From positions 423,182-487,181 of the forward strand of contig NZ_HE578948.1 of the NCBI RefSeq assembly GCF_000321045.1: DNA of 64,000 bases, read 5' to 3'. The position numbers were made by a program, and so were the translations under genes. Shown here piece by piece: positions 1 to 8,666 of the stretch (positions within the stretch are counted from its first letter, which is position 1; each line of letters opens with the position of its first letter). The DNA comes from Phytobacter massiliensis JC163 (lineage in GTDB: Bacteria; Pseudomonadota; Gammaproteobacteria; Enterobacterales; Enterobacteriaceae). The notes under the pieces were generated by a model. It worked only from the letters and a program-made list of their open reading frames with translations. It did no database searches and was not told the origin of the DNA.

Positions 1-1494
1 CTTTTACTGGCGTGGCTTGGCGTGCCGTTTCTGGCGCACGCCGTGGCGTTTACAGGATTACTGAGTTTCGGGTTTGGGAAAGATCTCTTGCGCCTTGTGG
101 ATACCTCGTATTCACCTCTCATCGAAAACATGCTGATAGCCATTCTTTATGTATCAAATGGCGGCATGATGTTCGCGCTGGGCTGGCTGCTGGCGCACTT
201 TACCCGGCCTGCGGAGAACAACGCTCTCCGCCAGTGCCTGCTGCTGCTGCCTGCGCTGCTGGTACTGGCAGGCTGGATCGTGACGCTACACCTTAGCGGC
301 TATAGCTTCAGCGACGAAAATTACGTGAATCTGGCTCTGATGGAGCTGCCCTGGGGCGGCATCGTCTTTATCGCACTGATATCCGGCTGGCTGTGGGCAA
401 TGGCGCTTATTCCTGTGGGGGCACAGGTGTGCTTTACCCTCGGCTGTTACTGGCGTAACCGTCATTTTCCCGATGCGCGCAATAGCATCCGGCTGCGCAA
501 TATCATGGCGCTGCTGATGCTGGGGTTAATTTTAGTTGCCTGCTGGCAGGTAAAAGTGCGGGCGGACAAGTTTGTTCACCAGGAGTGGGGTAAAACGCAT
601 AATGAAAACTTTGATTATGCGGATTATATCCCTGATTTTAAAGGCAATAAGCTCACGGCCCTGCGCGGCGAGCCGCCGTTTAAATTTAGCGAGCCCTGGC
701 CGCGCTGGGATGGCGCGACCGCCGCTTACCCGCTCTACGCATCGGCATTTTACGCGCTGAACACGCTGCCGTATGACATGTCTTTTGATGAAACACGTAA
801 GTGCTGCCTCGCGCGGTCACGCACGCTGGAAGCCTATAACAACATTATCGCCGATAAAGCCGATATTATTTTTGTCGCACAGCCTTCCGCAGGGCAGAAA
901 AAACGCGCCCGCGAGGCCGGGGTGGCGCTCACCTATACCCCCTTCGCCCGGGAGGCGTTTGTCTTTATTACTCATGTTGATAACCCGGTAAATTCCCTGA
1001 CGCAGCAGCAGGTGCGGGATATTTTTAGCGGCAGGATCGTCAATTGGGACAGCGTCGGCGGACAAAACAGGGATATTGAAGTCTGGCAGCGGCCGGCCGA
1101 TTCCGGCAGCCAGACCACCATGCTGGCGAAGGTGATGAAGGATACGCCGATGCTACCGCCGCAAGAGACCGAAGTGGCGGGCGGCATGGGCGGCGTGATA
1201 TGCCAGGTAGCGGAATACCAAAACACGAAGAGCGCGATTGGTTACACCTTCCGTTATTACGCGACAAAGATGAACACGAATAAAGATATCAAGCTGCTGG
1301 CTATCGAGGGCATTGCGCCCACGGTCGGCAATATCCGCAACGGCCTTTACCCCTATACGGTGGATGTCTATATGGTGACGCGCCAGGACCCTAACGCGAA
1401 AACGCAACAGATCGTCGACTGGTTCTTAAGCCCACAGGGGCAGGCGCTGGTGAAAGATGTGGGGTATTCACCGCTGTATGAGGCGGAGGAATAG
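1..1494 (+). CDS. Membrane-anchored PstS-like substrate-binding domain protein, 5' end cut by the window
   Basis: The reading frame is open to the first base, so the GTG at 22 is probably internal and the true start lies outside. The visible N-terminal part (about 190 residues) has four or five hydrophobic segments. The C-terminal 290 residues resemble a phosphate-binding (PstS/PBP-like) domain, including the stretch VRDIFSGRIVNWDSVGG followed by an R...SGS segment typical of that family. Such a domain normally lies in the periplasm and binds a small anion, but here it is tethered to a multi-span membrane region and no ABC permease or ATPase gene is in view. The gene is convergent with glpD, with a GC-rich palindrome between them. 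E. coli has no intact equivalent that I recall next to glpD. The ligand is unknown. Confidence 0.75.
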   Translation, partial: LLLAWLGVPFLAHAVAFTGLLSFGFGKDLLRLVDTSYSPLIENMLIAILYVSNGGMMFALGWLLAHFTRPAENNALRQCLLLLPALLVLAGWIVTLHLSGYSFSDENYVNLALMELPWGGIVFIALISGWLWAMALIPVGAQVCFTLGCYWRNRHFPDARNSIRLRNIMALLMLGLILVACWQVKVRADKFVHQEWGKTHNENFDYADYIPDFKGNKLTALRGEPPFKFSEPWPRWDGATAAYPLYASAFYALNTLPYDMSFDETRKCCLARSRTLEAYNNIIADKADIIFVAQPSAGQKKRAREAGVALTYTPFAREAFVFITHVDNPVNSLTQQQVRDIFSGRIVNWDSVGGQNRDIEVWQRPADSGSQTTMLAKVMKDTPMLPPQETEVAGGMGGVICQVAEYQNTKSAIGYTFRYYATKMNTNKDIKLLAIEGIAPTVGNIRNGLYPYTVDVYMVTRQDPNAKTQQIVDWFLSPQGQALVKDVGYSPLYEAEE

Positions 1495-1580
1495 GGGATG
1501 TGTCGACTGGAATAGACATTACCGGACGATACGGTAGAGCTGGGTATCTTTCTTGAGATGTTCTGGCGCGGAGGATCGGT

Positions 1581-1617
1581 CCCCTCGCCCCTTCGGGGAG
1601 AGGGTTAGGGTGAGGGG
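1581..1617. repeat. GC-rich intergenic palindrome, copy A
   Basis: A hairpin core of CCCC-TTC-GGGG with flanking CTC/GAG is followed by AGGGTTAGGGTGAGGGG. The same layout recurs at 13177-13213 and, inverted, at 63957-64000. It lies between two convergent gene ends and could act as a bidirectional 3'-end structure. Confidence 0.7.
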
Positions 1618-1637
1618 AGCGTTCGCGCGCTGTGCTA

Positions 1638-3143
1638 TCACGACGCCAGCGACAGTTCCGTCTTATTATGGCGGGTCAGCCATTGCGCCACGCGGGACTG
1701 CTCCTCCGCCGTCAGCCACATGCCCAGCTTGGTACGGCGCCAGAGCGCGTCGTCGACGCGGCGCACCCACTCATGTTCTACCAGATAGCGCAGCTCTGCT
1801 TCATACAGCTCGTGACCAAAATGCTCCCCAAGCTGGTCGAGAGTTTTCGCCTCACCCAGAATGCGTTCGCTGTTGCTACCGTAAGTGCGGGCGTAACGAC
1901 GCGCCAGCGATTCGGTGATAAACGGATAGCGGCGGCGCAGGCTGGCGGCGTAGTCGTCGCGGTCGCCCTGAATATTACCGCCGGGCAGCACGCCCTCTTT
2001 GGTCCATGCCGGGCCAATGCCCTGATAGTAACCAGACAGCTTCTCCATCGCGTGCTCGGCCAGTTTGCGATAGGTGGTGAGCTTACCGCCAAATACCGAC
2101 AGCAGCGGCGCTTTGCCATCCTGATCGTGAATGTCCAGGGTGTAGTCGCGGGTGATGGCCTGCGGCGAATCGGACTCATCGTCACACAGCGGGCGAACGC
2201 CGGAGTAGGTCCAGACGATATCGTCACGAGAAAGCGGCTTTTTAAAGTGCGCGTTGTAGACGTTCAACAGGTAATTAATTTCGTTTTCGTCGATTGCCAC
2301 CTGTTTCGGATCGCCGTTGTACTCCACGTCGGTGGTGCCGATGATCGAGAACTCATCCATCCACGGAATCACAAAGACGATGCGCTTATCTTCGTTTTGC
2401 AGGATATATGCCTGCTTCTGCGTGTGAACCCGCGGCACGACAATATGGCTGCCTTTAATCAGACGGATGCCGTAAGGCGACGGCAGATGCATGCCGTCAT
2501 CGAAGAACTCTTTTACCCATGGACCGGTGGCGTTGACCAGACCCCGCGCCTGCCAGCGGAACGTCTCGCCGGTATCGATATCTTCCGCTTCAACGATCCA
2601 CAGCCCGTTTTCCCGTTTCGCTGAGGTAGCGCGGGTACGGGTTTTTACCTCGCCGCCCTTTTTAACTACCATCTGCGCGTTGGCCAGCACCAGCCGCGCA
2701 TCGTCTACCCAGCAGTCAGAATATTCGAAACCGCGCACGATCTCCGGCTTGAGCACCGATTCTGAGCCAAAACGCAACCCGCGCGATCCGGGTAAACTGG
2801 TGCGCTTACCCAGGTGATCGTACATAAACAGACCGATACGGATCATCCACGCCGGACGTAAATGAGGGCGATGCGGCAGACGAAAGCGCATCGGGAAGGC
2901 GATATGCGGTGCCATTTTCAGCAGCACTTCGCGCTCGGCCAATGCTTCGCTCACCAGCCGGAATTCGTAGTGTTCAAGGTAACGCAGGCCGCCGTGGATG
3001 AGCTTAGAGCTGGCGCTGGACGTCGCGCTTGCTAAATCCTGGGCCTCCAGCATCAGCACGGATAAACCTCGCCCGGCAGCGTCAGCCGCAATACCGGCAC
3101 CGTTGATGCCCCCGCCAATAACGATCAGATCTTTGGTTTCCAT
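1638..3143 (-). CDS. glpD: Aerobic glycerol-3-phosphate dehydrogenase GlpD
   Basis: This FAD enzyme of the inner membrane face oxidises sn-glycerol 3-phosphate to dihydroxyacetone phosphate and passes electrons to quinone. The N-terminus METKDLIVIGGGINGAG carries the GxGxxG dinucleotide-binding motif at about residues 10-15. The ATG at 3143 gives 501 residues, the E. coli length, and has GAGGG four bases upstream. An in-frame ATG five codons earlier is less likely. The gene is divergent from glpE across 181 bases that contain a GlpR-type operator and a possible CRP site, so repression by GlpR and catabolite control are expected. All family landmarks are intact. Confidence 0.98.
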   Translation of the reverse strand: METKDLIVIGGGINGAGIAADAAGRGLSVLMLEAQDLASATSSASSKLIHGGLRYLEHYEFRLVSEALAEREVLLKMAPHIAFPMRFRLPHRPHLRPAWMIRIGLFMYDHLGKRTSLPGSRGLRFGSESVLKPEIVRGFEYSDCWVDDARLVLANAQMVVKKGGEVKTRTRATSAKRENGLWIVEAEDIDTGETFRWQARGLVNATGPWVKEFFDDGMHLPSPYGIRLIKGSHIVVPRVHTQKQAYILQNEDKRIVFVIPWMDEFSIIGTTDVEYNGDPKQVAIDENEINYLLNVYNAHFKKPLSRDDIVWTYSGVRPLCDDESDSPQAITRDYTLDIHDQDGKAPLLSVFGGKLTTYRKLAEHAMEKLSGYYQGIGPAWTKEGVLPGGNIQGDRDDYAASLRRRYPFITESLARRYARTYGSNSERILGEAKTLDQLGEHFGHELYEAELRYLVEHEWVRRVDDALWRRTKLGMWLTAEEQSRVAQWLTRHNKTELSLAS

Positions 3144-3175
3144 GCTGCCCTCACGCACTTTCGTTAAAGCTCAAA

Positions 3176-3195
3176 AATGTTCGATATCGCTCATA
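3176..3195. promoter_or_regulatory. GlpR operator upstream of glpD
   Basis: AATGTTCGATATCGCTCATA is an imperfect 20-base palindrome with halves AATGTTCGAT and TATGAGCGAT, close to the GlpR half-site TATGTTCGWT. It starts 33 bases upstream of the glpD start codon, and glpR is four genes away. Confidence 0.75.
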
Positions 3196-3237
3196 ATAGC
3201 AAAGGAACGCGCTTTTGGTAACATCAAAAAAACAATT

Positions 3238-3259
3238 TAGAGTGATACACATAACATAA
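3238..3259. promoter_or_regulatory. Candidate CRP site between glpD and glpE
   Basis: AGTGA-TACACA-TAACA has four of five matches in each CRP half-site with the correct six-base spacer. Activation of glpD by CRP is known in E. coli, but this call rests on the motif alone. Confidence 0.4.
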
Positions 3260-3324
3260 TGGCGTTTGGAGAGCGGAAGGACGTAAACTAACGTCTCTGT
3301 CCGCTACCACCAGAAGAGAAGATC

Positions 3325-3654
3325 ATGGATCAGTTTGTTTGCATTAATGTTGAAGAAGCCCACCAGAAATTACAGTTACAGCAGGCGGTGCTGGTGGATA
3401 TCCGCGATCCGCAAAGTTATGCCATTGGGCATACGCCGGGCGCGTTCCACCTGACCAATGACACCCTCGGCACCTTTATGCGTGAGACCGATTTTGAGAC
3501 GCCGGTGATGGTGATGTGCTATCACGGCAACAGCAGTAAAGGCGCGGCGCAGTACCTTCTGCAGCAGGGTTATGAGGCGGTTTATAGCGTTGATGGCGGT
3601 TTTGACGCCTGGCACCGCCATTTTCCCGCGGAAGTGGCGCAGGGATCGCTTTAG
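3325..3654 (+). CDS. glpE: Thiosulfate sulfurtransferase (rhodanese) GlpE
   Basis: A single-domain rhodanese that transfers sulfane sulfur from thiosulfate to cyanide or thioredoxin in the cytoplasm. The 109-residue protein has the active-site loop CYHGNS, with the catalytic cysteine at residue 65, and an N-terminal VDIRDP stretch typical of the fold. An AGAAGAGAAG purine-rich ribosome site precedes the ATG. It opens the glpEGR gene group. Its link to glycerol metabolism is by position only; no glycerol-related reaction is known for it. Confidence 0.97.
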   Translation: MDQFVCINVEEAHQKLQLQQAVLVDIRDPQSYAIGHTPGAFHLTNDTLGTFMRETDFETPVMVMCYHGNSSKGAAQYLLQQGYEAVYSVDGGFDAWHRHFPAEVAQGSL

Positions 3655-3713
3655 GCTGTGCGGGATCTGCCGCTATACTGTGCTCTTTTCCAGGGACAAA
3701 GCGACCGCCTGCC

Positions 3714-4544
3714 ATGTTGATGATTACTTCTTTTGCCAATCCGCGCGTCGCCCAGGCGTTTGTCGACTATATGCAAACTCAGGGCATTATTCTGACCATT
3801 CAACACCACGCGCAAAGCGACGTCTGGCTGGCGGATGAGAGCCACGCTGAGCGGGTAAAAGCGGAACTGGCGCGTTTTCTGGAAAACCCCGGTCACCCGC
3901 GCTACTCCGCGGCTAGCTGGCAGTCGGGCCAGGTGGGCAGCGGCCTGCACTATCGCCGTTTTCCGCTGCGCGCCGCGCTGAGGGAGCGTGGCGGCCCGAT
4001 TACGCTCTCTGTATTCGTCCTTTGCGTTATTGTCTTTTTACTCATTTACACCGTTGGCAGAGAGCCCGTTCTGCTATGGCTGGCCTGGCCTTACGACGCG
4101 TCAGTCCAGTTTGAAGCATGGCGTTATTTCAGCCACGCGCTTATGCACTTTTCGCTGGTTCATATCATCTTTAACCTCTTCTGGTGGTGGTATCTTGGCG
4201 GCATGGTGGAGAAGCGCTTAGGCGGCGGCAAGCTGCTGGTCATCACGCTGATAAGCGCGTTACTGAGCGGGTTCCTGCAATATAAACTGGCGGGGCCGTG
4301 GTTCGGCGGATTATCAGGCGTAGTGTATGCGCTGATCGGCTACGTATGGCTGCGTGGAGAGTGGGACCCGGCCCGTCCGGTCTGGCTGCCGCGTGGGCTG
4401 GCTATTTTTACCATGGTGCTCCTTGCCGCCGAATGGTTTGGCGCGCTGGCAAGCAATAGCGCCACCGGCGCGCACACCGCCGGGCTGGTGATTGGGCTCG
4501 CGATGGCGGTGGTTGACTCGCAAAATGCGCGAAAACGAACATAA
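3714..4544 (+). CDS. glpG: Rhomboid intramembrane serine protease GlpG
   Basis: GlpG cleaves substrates within the plane of the inner membrane. It has a cytoplasmic N-terminal domain of about 90 residues, then six membrane spans. The catalytic dyad is visible: serine 201 in [10 protein letters not shown] and histidine 254 in GAHTAGL. The oxyanion-side motif [14 protein letters not shown] and the loop residues WWWYLGG are also present. The length of 276 residues equals E. coli. The gene ends 16 bases before the glpR start codon, which suggests cotranscription. Confidence 0.98.
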   Translation: MLMITSFANPRVAQAFVDYMQTQGIILTIQHHAQSDVWLADESHAERVKAELARFLENPGHPRYSAASWQSGQVGSGLHYRRFPLRAALRERGGPITLSVFVLCVIVFLLIYTVGREPVLLWLAWPYDASVQFEAWRYFSHALMHFSLVHIIFNLFWWWYLGGMVEKRLGGGKLLVITLISALLSGFLQYKLAGPWFGGLSGVVYALIGYVWLRGEWDPARPVWLPRGLAIFTMVLLAAEWFGALASNSATGAHTAGLVIGLAMAVVDSQNARKRT

Positions 4545-4560
4545 ATTCCAGAGACACGGC

Positions 4561-5319
4561 ATGAAACAAACACAACGTCATGATGCGATCATTGAACTCG
4601 TTAAGCTGCAGGGCTATGTCAGTACCGAGGAGCTGGTCGAGCAGTTCGCCGTCAGCCCGCAAACCATTCGCCGCGATCTGAACGATCTGGCCGATCAAAA
4701 TAAAATTCTGCGCCACCATGGCGGCGCGGCGCTGCCATCCAGCTCGGTTAACACCCCCTGGCACGATCGCAAAGCGACGCAGACCGCGGAAAAAGAGCGT
4801 ATTGCCCGTAAAGTCGCCAGCCAGATCCCTAACGGCGCGACGCTGTTTATTGATATCGGCACCACGCCGGAAGCGGTGGCCCATGCGCTGCTCGACCACA
4901 GCGATCTGCGGGTAGTCACCAACAACCTGAACGTCGCCAATACGCTGCTGAAAAAGGACGATTTCCGGGTGATTCTGGCGGGCGGGGAACTGCGCAGCCG
5001 CGATGGCGGCATCGTTGGCGAAGCCACGCTGGATTTTATCTCCCAGTTCCGTCTGGACTTCGGCATTCTGGGGATCAGCGGCATCGATTCAGACGGCTCG
5101 TTGCTGGAGTTTGACTACCACGAAGTGCGCACCAAGCGCGCGATTATCGAGAACTCGCGCCACGTCATGCTGGTGGTAGACCACTCCAAGTATGGGCGCA
5201 ACGCGATGGTCAATATGGGCAGCATCAGCATGGTGGACGTGGTCTATACCGATATCATGCCGCCCAGCGGAGTGATGCAGGTGATTGTGAATAACAATAT
5301 TCAGCTTGAGCTGTGCTGA
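4561..5319 (+). CDS. glpR: Glycerol-3-phosphate regulon repressor GlpR (DeoR family)
   Basis: A DeoR-type repressor released from DNA by glycerol 3-phosphate. The helix-turn-helix is at about residues 20-45 (STEELVEQFAVSPQTIRRDL), followed by the sugar-phosphate sensing DeoRC domain with the GGxxR motif GGELRSRDGG. The ATG at 4561 gives 252 residues, the E. coli length; the frame is open further upstream into glpG but lacks support there. K-12 strains often carry a broken glpR; this copy looks intact. The 3' end lies only 20 bases from the end of convergent malT, where E. coli has rtcBA and rtcR. Confidence 0.97.
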   Translation: MKQTQRHDAIIELVKLQGYVSTEELVEQFAVSPQTIRRDLNDLADQNKILRHHGGAALPSSSVNTPWHDRKATQTAEKERIARKVASQIPNGATLFIDIGTTPEAVAHALLDHSDLRVVTNNLNVANTLLKKDDFRVILAGGELRSRDGGIVGEATLDFISQFRLDFGILGISGIDSDGSLLEFDYHEVRTKRAIIENSRHVMLVVDHSKYGRNAMVNMGSISMVDVVYTDIMPPSGVMQVIVNNNIQLELC

Positions 5320-5339
5320 TGAATTAGGGGGAGGTTGTT

Positions 5340-8045
5340 TTAAACCCCGTACCCCATCATTTTCAGTAGCTGCTGGGCGTGTAGTACCGCATCCTGACGG
5401 TGGGCCACCCCCAGCTTCTGATACAGGTTACGAATATGCGTCTTGATGGTGGTGGCCGCCACTGCCAGCTCGCCGGCGATCTGTTCGTTGCTGTAGCCGG
5501 AGTAGATAAGCCCCAGCACCTGCCACTCCCGCTGCGTGAGCGGGCTGGTACGGATAAGTTCCGGCACTTCCGGGTGGTTGAGCAGGCGTTCAACAAAGTT
5601 CTCATCAAAATGGGCGAATTTATGCCGGTGATGCTGATTAATATCGCGCAGGATGCGCTGGGCGCGATGCTGATCAAGCTCGGGCAGCGTGTTGAGCTGG
5701 ATAAGCTGGCGTAGCTGCTGTGCCATCGCCTCGCCTTCAAGAACGAAGTGGCTAATGAATCCAGTGCGGTTAGCCAACTGCAGCGCTTCCAGCAGGACAC
5801 GCTGCGCTTCGTTTTTGCGCCCTGACTGCCAGTAAAGCTGGTTGAGCAGTAGCAGGTTGCGGTTGAGATCGCTCATCAGCCGCAGGCTACGCGCATTCTC
5901 ATTAAGCTCTTCCAGCACCATCTCCGCCGGATCGAAATCCCCCAGCAAAATCTGCGCCCGCGCGATATTGCGCCACTGCCCCTGCAAAAAGTGGTTATTG
6001 GCGAACTCCGGCTTCGGCGTCTGGCGCAACCACTGGGCCGCCGACTTTTTATCCCCCGTCATGTACCAGTAAATAACGCGAACTTTATCGGCGTTTGATA
6101 CCCAGTCGCTGTGGTACTGACCGTTGCCCAGCAGGTTCTCCAGACGGTGAAGGTGCCCGCGGGCATTGTCGAGGTCGCCCCGCGCCAGCGAGTTTTGAAT
6201 AATCAGCGCCAGGCACTGCAGCTGTTGCTGCGGCTGATAGGAGGCGAGCACCTCCATTCCCTGGCGGGCCGCCGCTTCGGACTCGTCCAGCCGCGCCCAT
6301 GCCCACAGAAGCTGGGCGCGAATGCGCAGCAGAAACTCATGCATCGGCAGCTGCTCAAGGTGCTGTTCGCGCACCAGGGTAAAGCCTTTTTCCTGGGTCT
6401 CCCAGGCCGCCTGCAAAAAGCCCTGAGCGAAAAGAATTTCACTCTGCTGAATCAGGCTCCACAGGGCGTAATGCCAGACGTCATGGCGGCGCGCCATCTG
6501 CTCGGTTTGCTGCATTACCGCCAGCGAATTGGTCAGTTGGCCTTTGCAGTGCAGCACCTCGCCGTGCACCGAGGTGGCGACGATACGGCTGTAAAAATTG
6601 GCAAGGGGCAGTTCGTCGAGGGCCACCATCGCCAGCCGCTCGGCTTCGGTGGCGTCGCCGTCGTTGATGGCCACCTGGGCGCGCAACGCATTAAAGTCGC
6701 CGTGCAGGGAGGTGTCCATCCCGGTGGTCATCTCCTGCTCGGCGCGGGCCAGCAGCGTATTGACTTCACTGTAGCGATGCTGGCTCTGCATCAGCCACGC
6801 CTGCAATAGCACGAGACGCGGGTTTTCCAGCAGGCTCTCCCACGGCAATGCTTTCAGCGAAGCTTCCAGCAGGCCAAGCTCACTGTGATTGAATAAGCCC
6901 CAGGCGTGGTTGAGCAGAATATCGCGCAGCATAGTGCCGTCGCCCGCCGCCAGCGCATGGTGAATCGCTTCGCTGGGGAAACCCTGCGCCATCCAGCTCT
7001 CCGCCGCCGCGCGATGGATAGCGGGCAGCTCCGTGGCCAGCTCCCACTGGCAGCGCTGGCGCAGAAAGTTACCGAACAGCGGGTGGTAGCTGAACCATTC
7101 GCCGGAATCATCCATGCGCTGCAAAAACAGCCCCTGGCGCTCAATCTCTTCCAGCCGCATCTGGCCGTTCTCTTCGCCGGTAACCCGCACAATCAGCGCG
7201 TCGTTCATTGAGCGCAGCAGCGAGCTTTTCAGCAGGAAGTGGCGGGTGGCGACATCAACGTTGTTGAGTACCTCATCCACCAGATAGTCAGAAAGGTGGG
7301 TGGCGTTGATACCGGCCAGGCGACGCGCGGATTGATGTGGCGCGCCGTGATTCTGGCGCACGGAAAGGGCGATCAGCTGTAGCGCCGTCGCCCAGCCCGC
7401 CACGTCATCACACAGGCGGCCGCTCTCCGCCGCTTCAATGGGGGAGGTCAGACGGCAGTCGAAAAACTGTTTCGCTTCCTGATGGGTAAATGCCAGCTGA
7501 TGGCTGCCGATTTCCAGCAGCTGTTCGCGCACGCGCAGGTTGGCGATACCCAACTGCGGCAGGTTGCGGGACAACACAATCAGCGTCAGGTTTTCTGGCT
7601 GATGGCGTAAGAAAAAACGCATTGCTTCGTGGATAACGGGGTTCGTTATCAGGTGGTAATCGTCGATTACCAGATAGAGCGGGCGTTGCCACTCCGCCAG
7701 CTCAATAAATAGCTGAGCGAAGAGGGAGGAGAGGCTGGCGTACTGGCGCTTTTGCGCCATCACTTCGCTGCTGACGCAGTGCCCGCCGGTGGCCTGCTGG
7801 ATGGCGGCGATAAAATAGCTGGCGAAGCGCTCCTGTTGGTTATCTCCTTCGTCGAGCGAGAACCAGCCCACATCGTTTTTCCCCGCAGCCCACTGGGAAA
7901 TGAGCGTCGTTTTGCCGTACCCCGCGGGGCTTGTGATCAGCGCCAACCGAAAATTGTTCGCGCCGGAAAGTTTAGTCAACAGCCGTTCACGGACCACCGT
8001 ATGGTCGAGACGAACCGGGCGACTTAATTTTGACGGAATCAACAT
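5340..8045 (-). CDS. malT: Maltose regulon transcriptional activator MalT
   Basis: MalT is a STAND-class ATPase that binds maltotriose and ATP, oligomerises and activates mal promoters. The Walker A sequence SPAGYGKT lies at residues 39-46 and the Walker B-like LYLVIDDYH around residue 130. The middle is a long helical repeat sensor region, and the C-terminus is a LuxR-type helix-turn-helix ([20 protein letters not shown]). The start at 8045 (MLIPSKL) gives 901 residues as in E. coli; an ATG three codons upstream is less likely. A CRP site lies 119 bases upstream. The gene is divergent from malPQ, its known target. Confidence 0.98.
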   Translation of the reverse strand: MLIPSKLSRPVRLDHTVVRERLLTKLSGANNFRLALITSPAGYGKTTLISQWAAGKNDVGWFSLDEGDNQQERFASYFIAAIQQATGGHCVSSEVMAQKRQYASLSSLFAQLFIELAEWQRPLYLVIDDYHLITNPVIHEAMRFFLRHQPENLTLIVLSRNLPQLGIANLRVREQLLEIGSHQLAFTHQEAKQFFDCRLTSPIEAAESGRLCDDVAGWATALQLIALSVRQNHGAPHQSARRLAGINATHLSDYLVDEVLNNVDVATRHFLLKSSLLRSMNDALIVRVTGEENGQMRLEEIERQGLFLQRMDDSGEWFSYHPLFGNFLRQRCQWELATELPAIHRAAAESWMAQGFPSEAIHHALAAGDGTMLRDILLNHAWGLFNHSELGLLEASLKALPWESLLENPRLVLLQAWLMQSQHRYSEVNTLLARAEQEMTTGMDTSLHGDFNALRAQVAINDGDATEAERLAMVALDELPLANFYSRIVATSVHGEVLHCKGQLTNSLAVMQQTEQMARRHDVWHYALWSLIQQSEILFAQGFLQAAWETQEKGFTLVREQHLEQLPMHEFLLRIRAQLLWAWARLDESEAAARQGMEVLASYQPQQQLQCLALIIQNSLARGDLDNARGHLHRLENLLGNGQYHSDWVSNADKVRVIYWYMTGDKKSAAQWLRQTPKPEFANNHFLQGQWRNIARAQILLGDFDPAEMVLEELNENARSLRLMSDLNRNLLLLNQLYWQSGRKNEAQRVLLEALQLANRTGFISHFVLEGEAMAQQLRQLIQLNTLPELDQHRAQRILRDINQHHRHKFAHFDENFVERLLNHPEVPELIRTSPLTQREWQVLGLIYSGYSNEQIAGELAVAATTIKTHIRNLYQKLGVAHRQDAVLHAQQLLKMMGYGV

Positions 8046-8163
8046 AGTTATCACTTCACTGTGAGAAAAGGAGGGACAGAATTTTTTTGCGCTTCGTAAT
8101 TAATAACAATAAATTCGGATAAATTCAGAGGTATTGCAAGTTATGTCCGATTCTGACGACTGT

Positions 8164-8185
8164 GAATTTGCACTATGTCACATTT
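8164..8185 (-). promoter_or_regulatory. CRP site of the malT promoter
   Basis: On the minus strand this reads as a CRP box with a perfect TGTGA half and a weaker second half (GCAAA) spaced by six bases. It closely resembles the known E. coli malT CRP site as I remember it. Confidence 0.75.
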
Positions 8186-8554
8186 CTTTTTCATTTGTCG
8201 GAAAATGGCCACCCCAGCAGGGATGAGGCATGCAGGCTGGTTTGCTATAAAAATGCGCGGTGGTGAAAAAAGCGATTTCGACATTAGGTCATTCTTAAAA
8301 CTATTTCAGAGCAAGACCGAAAGTAACCGCACAAATAGTGCAAAAGAAAAAAGAAACGGCAGAAAATATTATTTCCGCAAAACACGTGTGGTACTGCTTT
8401 CCTGATTTTCCTGAAACGGCATTTCATCATCTTGCCAGGCACAGATGCGAGCCGGGTGGGCGGAGCGTGTCCTTTTTGCCTGATTTACCTGGCAACAGCT
8501 TGATTCGTGTTTAAAAAAACAGCTAGTTTTAGGTGGCGACGATCACACTTTTCG

Positions 8555-8599
8555 CTCATCCCCGCTACTCCTCCCTGGTGAATCCCTGGCAGGATGAGG
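8555..8599. promoter_or_regulatory. Three MalT boxes upstream of malP
   Basis: The MalT box consensus is GGGGAKGAGG. The minus strand shows GGGGATGAG (8555-8563) and GGGAGGAG (8568-8575), and the plus strand shows GGATGAGG (8592-8599). The layout of two boxes facing one way and a proximal box facing the other agrees with the known malPQ promoter. Confidence 0.8.
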
Positions 8600-8666
8600 A
8601 AGTCATTAAGTGAGCCGGGCACACTAGCGCTAACGTTGTTTTTCACCTACAGGATCTGAGTTCCCT

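Larger units (their letters stand above)
8046..8666. promoter_or_regulatory. malT-malP divergent control region
   Basis: This 621-base region has no credible gene. Its malT side carries the CRP site at 8164-8185 and AT-rich promoter sequence. Its malP side carries three MalT boxes at 8555-8599 and the likely promoter at about 8620-8640. The middle, 8190-8540, is AT-rich, with no further site that I recognise. Confidence 0.7.

Noticed and set aside
1632..2624. A 330-codon plus-strand ORF opposite glpD
   Set aside because: A shadow of the conserved C-terminal half of GlpD, with no ribosome site.
8175..8405. A 76-codon ORF in the malT-malP region
   Set aside because: It starts inside the CRP site, has no good ribosome site and resembles no family.
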